Assembly: GCF_028830055.1 (NCBI RefSeq)
Contig: NZ_CP101655.1
Coordinates: 3,127,382 to 3,191,381 of the forward strand
Reading direction: 5' to 3'
Source: Pseudomonas serboccidentalis
Lineage (GTDB): Bacteria > Pseudomonadota > Gammaproteobacteria > Pseudomonadales > Pseudomonadaceae
Length of the DNA: 64,000 nt
Below are positions 46,673 to 52,565 of this stretch, piece by piece (position 1 is the first letter of the stretch; every line of letters starts with the position of its first letter). The position numbers and the translations under genes were made by a program. The notes under the pieces are model-generated. The model saw only the letters and a list, made by a program, of their open reading frames with translations. It was not told the DNA's origin and searched no databases.

Positions 46673-48688
46673 ATGTTCGCGCCTGCCAATCAACCGCGTT
46701 TCACGTTGACCCTCGAAGGCGCCCAACTTGACCTCAAGGTCCTTGAGTTCACGGGCAAGGAAGCCATCAGCCAACCCTTTCGCTTCGAGCTGGAACTGGT
46801 CAGTGAGCGACCGGATCTGGATCTCGAAAGCCTGCTGCACCGTCAGGCGTTTCTGAGTCTTGATGCGGACGGTTCCGGTATCCATGGTCAGATTTATCAG
46901 GTCGGGCAGGGCGACTCCGGGAAACGTCTGACGCGCTATCACCTGAGCCTGGTGCCGCGTCTGACGTACCTCGGTCATCGCATCAACCAGCGGATTTTCC
47001 AGCATCAAACGGTGCCGCAGATTGTTGCGCGAATCCTCAAGGATCACGCGATCCTGCGCGATGCGTTCGAGTTTCGACTCGGCAGCGATTACCCGGTGCG
47101 TGAATATTGCGTGCAATACAACGAGAGCGATCTGGCCTTCATCCAGCGCCTGTGTGCCGAGGTCGGCATTCATTACCACTTTCAGCACAGTCCCGAAGGT
47201 CACGTGTTGGTGTTCGGCGACGACCAAACGGTGTTCCCGCGTCTGGCCGCGCCGACGCTGTACCTGCCGGGCAGCGGCATGTCGGCCGGTGCAGCGGCCA
47301 TCCAGCGTTTCAATGTCCGGGTGGAAACCCGCACCAGCGTGGTGACCCGGCGCGACTACAACTTTGAAAAGCCGCAATTGCAGCTGCAAAGCCGCAGCGA
47401 AAGCGAGCTGCGCCCGGTGCTGGAGGACTATCACTTTCCCGGCCAGTTCAACGACCGTGAAACCGGCAAGCACCTGGCGCAACGTGCGCTGGAAAGGCAT
47501 GTCGCCGACTACCGTCAGGCTGAAGGTCTCAGCGATGAATCCGCCCTGGTGTGCGGACATTTCCTGCAACTGACCGAGCATCCGCGCCAGGACTGGAATG
47601 ACCTGTGGCTGCTCACTGCCATCGAGCACCGTGGACGACAGCCACAAGTGCTGGAGGAATCGGTGACCAGTGATGGGGAAACATTCCAGGGCTACCGTAA
47701 TACCTTTCTCGCCACGCCGTGGGACGTATTCTTCCGCCCGGCCCTCGGCCCGGAGAAACCACGGATGCTCGGCTATCAACCTGCCGTCGTCACCGGACCG
47801 AAAGACACCGAAATCCACTGCGACGAGTACGGGCGGGTCAAGGTGCAACTGGCCTGGGATCGCGACGGCGAGCTCAACGAGCATTCCAGTTGCTGGCTGC
47901 GTGTCGCTGCAGGGTGGGCGCATGACCGTTACGGCAGCGTGCTGATCCCACGGGTTGGCATGGAAGTGCTGGTCGGTTTCATCGACGCCGATGCCGACAA
48001 ACCGCTGGTCATGGGTTGCCTGCCAAACGCCGCGACCCCGGTGCCGCTGGACTTGCCGGCGGACAAGACCCGCAGCATCTTCCGCAGCCAGAGCAGTCCC
48101 GGTGGCGGCGGTTACAACGAACTGCGCATCGAGGACAAGAAAGGCGCCGAGGAAATCTACCTGCGTGCCCAGCGCAACTGGACCCAGCATGTACTGCACG
48201 ATCAACAGGTGCAGGTCGACAACCAGCGCAGCATCGTCGTCACGGGCACTGCCAAACATGAACTGAAGGCCGACGAACAACGAATCACCCACGGCCAGCG
48301 CCAGACCGAGGTGAAGCAGGACGATCACCTGAGCGTGTCCGGCGACCGGCATATTCGGGTAAGCAATCAGGCAACCAGTGCCAGCGGACAAGTCCACGTC
48401 AGCGCTGGGCAACAAGTGGTCATCGACGGCGGCGCGAGCGCGACGATTCAGGCAGGCGGGCAGTGGATCAACATCGGCCCCGGGGGGATCTTCAGCAGCG
48501 TGCCGATCCAGGTCGGTGGCGCGCCGATGGCGGCGATGAGCGCGACACCGAGTGTGCCGGGATTGCCGGCAAAACTCGCAGCAGTACCTGCGGCCATTCT
48601 CACCGCTGCGCAAATCATGAGCTTTAAAGGTGATGCGCCATTCTGCGAAGAGTGCGAGCGCTGCAAGGACGGTGTTTGTGCAGCCTGA
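46673..48688 (+). CDS. vgrG: Type VI secretion tip protein VgrG
   Basis: A 671-residue VgrG. Residues 1 to about 370 form the gp27-like base (FELELVSERPDLDLESLLHRQ, YNESDLAFIQRLCAEVGIHYHF). The gp5 OB fold is near 385-450, and the beta-helix needle is about 480-600 with QQVQVDNQRSIVVTGTAKHEL-like repeats. It ends in a Cys-rich tail CEECERCKDGVCAA. It tips the secretion needle and carries effectors. No other T6SS structural gene is in the window, so it is an orphan vgrG. The next gene is a DUF4123 adaptor that overlaps its end. Confidence 0.95.
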   Translation: MFAPANQPRFTLTLEGAQLDLKVLEFTGKEAISQPFRFELELVSERPDLDLESLLHRQAFLSLDADGSGIHGQIYQVGQGDSGKRLTRYHLSLVPRLTYLGHRINQRIFQHQTVPQIVARILKDHAILRDAFEFRLGSDYPVREYCVQYNESDLAFIQRLCAEVGIHYHFQHSPEGHVLVFGDDQTVFPRLAAPTLYLPGSGMSAGAAAIQRFNVRVETRTSVVTRRDYNFEKPQLQLQSRSESELRPVLEDYHFPGQFNDRETGKHLAQRALERHVADYRQAEGLSDESALVCGHFLQLTEHPRQDWNDLWLLTAIEHRGRQPQVLEESVTSDGETFQGYRNTFLATPWDVFFRPALGPEKPRMLGYQPAVVTGPKDTEIHCDEYGRVKVQLAWDRDGELNEHSSCWLRVAAGWAHDRYGSVLIPRVGMEVLVGFIDADADKPLVMGCLPNAATPVPLDLPADKTRSIFRSQSSPGGGGYNELRIEDKKGAEEIYLRAQRNWTQHVLHDQQVQVDNQRSIVVTGTAKHELKADEQRITHGQRQTEVKQDDHLSVSGDRHIRVSNQATSASGQVHVSAGQQVVIDGGASATIQAGGQWINIGPGGIFSSVPIQVGGAPMAAMSATPSVPGLPAKLAAVPAAILTAAQIMSFKGDAPFCEECERCKDGVCAA

Positions 48689-49382
48689 TTGCCTCACACC
48701 TGCAGCGTGGTTGGCGCGTGAACCGCTGAAACCTTCGGAGCAACTGTTCGCAATCTTCAGTAGCGCCAGCGACGCCAAGCCACCGCAGATAGCACCAAGC
48801 CGGATTTGGGCGGAGACGATCTACGCCGAGTGGGACGCAGTGATGCCGTTTGTGGGAATTGTCGCGGCGGACAGTGAGTTTCTCGATTGGGTGGCGAACA
48901 CCGAGTCTCGCGATTGGGGATGGCTGGCGGTGTCCTCGGCGAGTCTGGAAGTGCTGGTCGAGCATTTTCGTAGTCTGACGCAGGTGCTGATGCCGGATGG
49001 GAAGGCAGTGTTCTTTCGCTTCTGGGATGGGCGGTTTTTGTTGCCGATCTTGCAGTCCGATGAAGTGGATTCGGCGCAACTGATGTCGGTGATATCGCGC
49101 GGTTTGATCAATGGTCAGGCTGCGGATATCGGGGGCAGGGCGCAAGCTTCGGGTCGGGTGTTTCCTTGGTGGACGGTGCCGGAATCGGTCTTGGCTGCGG
49201 CGGGGGATGACGTTCGCGTCGGCAATGCTGTGCAGTGGCTGAGCGAGCAAAATCCTGCATTGTTCGAGGCCTTTCCCGAGCTGGTTTTACAGTGCAAGGT
49301 CAGGCAGTTTTTTCTGCTGGCGACGTCGGAAGAATCGTCTTCATCGGCGTTACTGGAGTATTTGCTGGCAGAGACGGAGTGA
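48678..49382 (+). CDS. DUF4123 T6SS effector adaptor (Tap/TEC type)
   Basis: A roughly 234-residue DUF4123 protein. Features are LFAIFSSASDA near the start, WGWLAVSSASLEVLVEHFRSLTQVLMPDG and FFRFWDGRFLLPIL near residue 110. DUF4123 adaptors load a specific effector on their VgrG, and the effector gene normally lies just downstream. GTG 48678 was chosen because AAGGA lies 8 bases upstream; it overlaps vgrG by 11 bases. Here no effector gene follows: 321 bases of leader-like sequence and a DUF6124-type gene come next. Confidence 0.85.
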   Translation: MQPDCLTPAAWLAREPLKPSEQLFAIFSSASDAKPPQIAPSRIWAETIYAEWDAVMPFVGIVAADSEFLDWVANTESRDWGWLAVSSASLEVLVEHFRSLTQVLMPDGKAVFFRFWDGRFLLPILQSDEVDSAQLMSVISRGLINGQAADIGGRAQASGRVFPWWTVPESVLAAAGDDVRVGNAVQWLSEQNPALFEAFPELVLQCKVRQFFLLATSEESSSSALLEYLLAETE

Positions 49383-49473
49383 CATTTCCGGGCGAAGTCC
49401 TCGGACGTTTCCTGCGAGTTGCGGCGGCTTTCATGAACTGGTGGGCGGTGGGTGGCAGGGATAGTCTTTTCGT

Positions 49474-49703
49474 TGTCACCGCAAACTCGGTGACAGGGTG
49501 TGGAAGCCCTTTATCGTTAGGCGCCTCTAGCGCCACCCGTCAGGCGCTCGTTATTGTCTGTGATTTATGGTGGCTGTGCGCGGGGCGCTTTCGAGTGCGC
49601 CGGGTGCCTAACGTCCTGGTCTTCCACACCTGCGTACAGCCGCCACCCTTTTGCGTGGAAGCAAAGGTTGGCGGTTTCCGTCCATACGTTAGGAGGCAAC
49701 CCC
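49474..49703 (+). ncRNA. Structured 5' leader of the DUF6124-type gene, candidate cis-acting RNA
   Basis: Five stems are seen. P0: 49474-49481 with 49488-49495 (TGTCACCG/CGGTGACA). P1: 49497-49506 with 49621-49630 (10 perfect bp). P2: 49515-49525 with 49603-49613 (11 bp, one G-U). P3: 49529-49534 with 49543-49548. P4: 49584-49588 with 49597-49601. P5: 49640-49654 with 49661-49674. P2, P3 and P4 form a three-way-like junction inside P1. The ribosome binding site (AGGAGG, 49691-49696) lies in ACGTTAGG (49686-49693), which repeats the 5' strand of P2 and can pair with its 3' strand. Confidence 0.65.
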
Positions 49704-50024
49704 ATGACAAATTTGAACCCCGATCCACCCTACGAACAACACATCCCCCACCCCGACAACCGCTACATGGCCCTGACCAGCAACTGCAACGACATGCCCA
49801 CGTTGTTCGTCGACACCCACGCCCCGCTCGATATCCTGATGGACGCCGCCAACTACCGCATCCGCGCCGTGGTCCAGGTGCTGGAAAACCTGTGCATGCG
49901 CGGTTCGATCGAGTGCGACTCGATGATCCTCAGCGACTTTGCCCAGCTCTGCGTGATTCCGTTGCGCGATGGGTGTGATGTGCTGGATGTCATCGGCAAG
50001 CGGTTGCATGCAATGCCTTCCTGA
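49704..50024 (+). CDS. DUF6124/DUF3077-type small protein
   Basis: A 106-residue protein with no signal peptide or TM helix. The core reads LTSNCNDMPTLFVDTHAPLDIL then AANYRIRAVVQVLENLC, a helical region seen in small Pseudomonas proteins of the DUF3077/DUF6124 kind, which occur in several copies per genome (from memory). The function is unknown. ATG 49704 follows AGGAGG by 7 bases. The gene has a long structured leader and is followed by a REP element. It separates the DUF4123 gene from the Tai4-like immunity gene. Confidence 0.8.
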   Translation: MTNLNPDPPYEQHIPHPDNRYMALTSNCNDMPTLFVDTHAPLDILMDAANYRIRAVVQVLENLCMRGSIECDSMILSDFAQLCVIPLRDGCDVLDVIGKRLHAMPS

Positions 50025-50042
50025 ATTTCCAGGAGCAAAATC

Positions 50043-50112
50043 AAAAGATCGCAGCCTTCGGCAGCTCCTACACGGGATCATTTGTAGGCGCTGCCGAAGG
50101 CTGCGATCTTTT
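50043..50112. repeat. REP-type inverted repeat, family B copy 5
   Basis: A 70-bp inverted repeat with family B arms. It lies between the converging DUF6124-type gene and the Tai4-like gene. Confidence 0.83.
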
Positions 50113-50131
50113 GACGTTGAGGGTGTGGCAG

Positions 50132-50545
50132 TCAGTCTGCGATGTACCGATCCTGACTCTTGATAAAACTGTCGAAAGCCTCTGAGTTGTAGACCTCCAG
50201 GCATCCATAAAAAACGACATTGCTTTTCGAGTGCTTGCTGATCGACGGTGTCTGCTCATAGGCCGCATACACATAGTTTCTGGTTTCTTTATAGGGATCG
50301 TGCAGCACCTGCAGCGTGTCTTCATTTTGCAGGACGGTGTGCATGCCTTTGCCCATGAACGAGTAGGCGCCAGCGGACAGACCGATGTCTTTTTGCAATG
50401 CTGAATTTTCTTTGAATGGCTTCAGGATGCAGTGACTCAAACCGTAGTTCTTGAGCATTTGGCGAGCCTGCGCTCTGTGATTTTCGTCCGATACGGCGTG
50501 CATTGAGCAGATCAGGGACAGAGAGAAAATGAAAGGGCGACGCAT
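50132..50545 (-). CDS. Tai4-like T6SS amidase immunity protein
   Basis: A 137-residue protein with a signal peptide (MRRPFIFSLSLICSMHA), so periplasmic. The mature part has NYGLSHCI, KDIGLSAGAYSFMGKG, DPYKETRNYVY, and CLEVYNSEAFDSFIKSQDRYI. This order (Ala/Leu-Ser-His-Cys, SAGAY, Cys near SxxFD/LD) resembles Tai4 immunity proteins, which block the Tae4 peptidoglycan amidase. No Tae4-like amidase gene is in the window. The call is by recalled family pattern, not a search. Confidence 0.65.
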   Translation of the reverse strand: MRRPFIFSLSLICSMHAVSDENHRAQARQMLKNYGLSHCILKPFKENSALQKDIGLSAGAYSFMGKGMHTVLQNEDTLQVLHDPYKETRNYVYAAYEQTPSISKHSKSNVVFYGCLEVYNSEAFDSFIKSQDRYIAD

Positions 50546-50599
50546 GGGTTTGACTTCCTGTCGAGGTTACCTGCCAGTCAAGCGAGATAGATGACCCGT

Positions 50600-50623
50600 G
50601 GCGAGGGGATTTATCCCCTCGCC
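50600..50623. repeat. Single REP-like hairpin
   Basis: GGCGAGGGGA / TCCCCTCGCC around a short TTTA loop. It is a lone hairpin of another REP family, in the gap before rlmJ. Confidence 0.7.
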
Positions 50624-50731
50624 AGCCACAGGTATTGGGTCAGATCTTAACGTGTAAGAGGCCGCTCAGCCGCCAACCCCTGACTTGCCGCCCGGTAAAA
50701 GGTAAACTTCACGGCCCTCGCAGGAGCAGCC

Positions 50732-51571
50732 ATGAATTATCGTCACGCCTTCCATGCCGGCAATCACGCCGATGTGTTCAAACACCTGACCTTGACCCGC
50801 CTCATCGCTCTGATGTCGCGCAAGGAGCAGCCGTTTGCCTATCTCGACACGCACGCCGGGATCGGTCTGTATGACCTGCAGGGCGACCAGGCCAACCGTA
50901 CCGGCGAGTACCTGGAAGGCATCGCGCGTTTGTGGGATCAACCAGACCTGCCGGCGCTGACCGCCGACTACATGAAGGTGCTGCACGAGATGAACCCGGA
51001 TGGCCAGTTGCGCTACTACCCGGGCTCGCCGGAGCTGGCGCGGCGTCTGACCCGGCCGCAGGATCGGGTGATGCTCAACGAGAAGCACCCGGAGGACGGC
51101 GTGCTGCTCAAGGACAATATGGCCGGCGACCGTCGGGTGAAAGTGCATCTGGGCGAGGGCTGGCATGTTGCGCGGGCGATGCTGCCGGTGCAGGAAAAGC
51201 GCGCGGTGATGTTGATTGATCCGCCGTTCGAGCAGCTCGACGAGATGCAGCGTTGCGCGGCGTCGATGAAAGAGGCCATTGGCCGGATGCGCCAGACGGT
51301 GGCGGCGATCTGGTACCCGGTGAAGGACCAGCGTGCGCTGCGTCGTTTCTATCAGGACCTGGCCGGTACCGGTGCGCCGAAGTTGCTGCGCGTGGAGTTG
51401 CTGGTGCATCCGCTGGACACGCCGAACAGCCTGAACGGTTCGGGTCTGGCGATAGCCAATCCGCCGTGGGGGCTGGAGGAAGAGTTGCGTGAGCTGCTGC
51501 CGTGGTTGTCCAAGAAGCTTGGGCAGACCCAGGGTGGGTGGCAGATGGATTGGTTGATTGCCGAGAGCTGA
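50732..51571 (+). CDS. rlmJ: 23S rRNA (adenine(2030)-N6)-methyltransferase RlmJ
   Basis: A 279-residue SAM-dependent methyltransferase. MNYRHAFHAGNHADVFKHLTL is the family start, LDTHAGIGLYDL near 37 binds SAM, and VMLIDPPFEQLDEM near 160 contains the catalytic DPPF. It methylates A2030 of 23S rRNA. The length is normal. A lone gene with a REP element after it. Confidence 0.94.
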   Translation: MNYRHAFHAGNHADVFKHLTLTRLIALMSRKEQPFAYLDTHAGIGLYDLQGDQANRTGEYLEGIARLWDQPDLPALTADYMKVLHEMNPDGQLRYYPGSPELARRLTRPQDRVMLNEKHPEDGVLLKDNMAGDRRVKVHLGEGWHVARAMLPVQEKRAVMLIDPPFEQLDEMQRCAASMKEAIGRMRQTVAAIWYPVKDQRALRRFYQDLAGTGAPKLLRVELLVHPLDTPNSLNGSGLAIANPPWGLEEELRELLPWLSKKLGQTQGGWQMDWLIAES

Positions 51572-51585
51572 TCAACGGCAAGATC

Positions 51586-51686
51586 AAAAGATCGCAGCCT
51601 GCGGCAGCTCCTACAAGGTTTAGTGTCGTCCACCAATGTGTGAACGATTACGGACCTGTAGGAGCTGCCGCTGGCTGCGATCTTTT
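51586..51686. repeat. REP-type inverted repeat, family B copy 6
   Basis: A 101-bp unit with family B arms and a longer centre than other copies. It lies between the converging rlmJ and msrA genes. Confidence 0.83.
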
Positions 51687-51697
51687 GCTTTCAGGGT

Positions 51698-52363
51698 TTA
51701 GTTACCCGCCAGGCTCGGTGGCATGCACACGCCGGTGCCGCCGATCCCGCAGTAGCCTTCCGGGTTTTTCGCCAGATATTGCTGGTGATAGGTCTCGGCG
51801 AAGTACACGGTCGGTGCCTGTTCGATCTCGGTGCTGATTTCGCCCAGGCCGGCCTTCGACAGTTCTGCCTGATAAACAGCCTTGCTCTTCAGCGCCGCTT
51901 TGAGTTGCTCAGGTGAGGTCGCGTAGATCACCGAGCGGTACTGGGTGCCGATGTCGTTGCCCTGACGCATGCCCTGCGTCGGGTTGTGCAGTTCCCAGAA
52001 CATCGCCAGCAGCTCTTCGTAGGTGACCTTGGCCTTGTCATACACCACCAGCACCACTTCGGCGTGACCGGTCAGGCCCGAGCAGACTTCTTCGTATGTC
52101 GGGTTCGGCGTGTAGCCGCCAGCGTAACCGACCACGGTGCTGACCACGCCTTCACGCTGCCAGAAGCGGCGTTCCGCGCCCCAGAAGCAACCCAGACCGA
52201 AGATCGCGAAGTCGACGTCCTGGAAAAACGGGCCGAGCAGCGGGGTTTCTTCGAAGACGAAATGCTTTTCAGGCAGGGTCATCGCGGTTTCGCGGCCGGG
52301 CAGGGCTTGGTCTTTAGTCGGTAGCACGTTTTTATTCACCAGAATTTCCGAGCGCAGAACCAT
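51698..52363 (-). CDS. msrA: Peptide methionine sulfoxide reductase MsrA
   Basis: A 221-residue repair enzyme that reduces methionine-S-sulfoxide. The catalytic [13 protein letters not shown] is near residue 55, [10 protein letters not shown] near 190, and two more Cys near the end ([10 protein letters not shown]) act as resolving Cys. The N-terminal extension before the catalytic Cys is normal for gammaproteobacterial long-form MsrA. It is followed upstream, on the same strand, by dipA. Confidence 0.95.
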   Translation of the reverse strand: MVLRSEILVNKNVLPTKDQALPGRETAMTLPEKHFVFEETPLLGPFFQDVDFAIFGLGCFWGAERRFWQREGVVSTVVGYAGGYTPNPTYEEVCSGLTGHAEVVLVVYDKAKVTYEELLAMFWELHNPTQGMRQGNDIGTQYRSVIYATSPEQLKAALKSKAVYQAELSKAGLGEISTEIEQAPTVYFAETYHQQYLAKNPEGYCGIGGTGVCMPPSLAGN

Positions 52364-52443
52364 GAGCGTTCCTCTCAGTCAGGATGGGATGTAAAAGGTA
52401 GACCGTCAGTGTGCCCAATGATGCCGAGTTAATCACTACCCAA

Positions 52444-52528
52444 TGTAGGAGCTGCCGAAGGCTGCGATCTTTTGATTTTGCTTTTTAAAAACCAGATCAA
52501 AAGATCGCAGCCTTCGGCAGTTCCTACA
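52444..52528. repeat. REP-type inverted repeat, family B copy 7, opposite arm order
   Basis: It uses the same arms as other family B copies but turned inside out: TGTAGGAG ... GATCTTTT first, then AAAAGATC ... CTCCTACA-like. It lies in the msrA/dipA gap. Confidence 0.8.
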
Positions 52529-52565
52529 GGGGTCGGCATGTTATGGCGAGAATGGGGTAGCGGGG

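Noticed and set aside
49515..49693. GTTAGGC / GCCTAAC / GTTAGGA boxes like integron attC core sites around a hairpin
   Set aside because: The last box breaks the GTTRRRY rule. The order of elements and the presence of a ribosome binding site fit an mRNA leader better, and there is no integrase or cassette array. A search for the same element beside other cassette-like genes would be needed to reopen this.
49235..49978. A 247-codon open frame through the leader of the DUF6124-type gene
   Set aside because: It crosses paired stem strands and continues out of frame through the DUF6124-type gene. The inverted repeats and the AGGAGG before ATG 49704 fit an untranslated leader.
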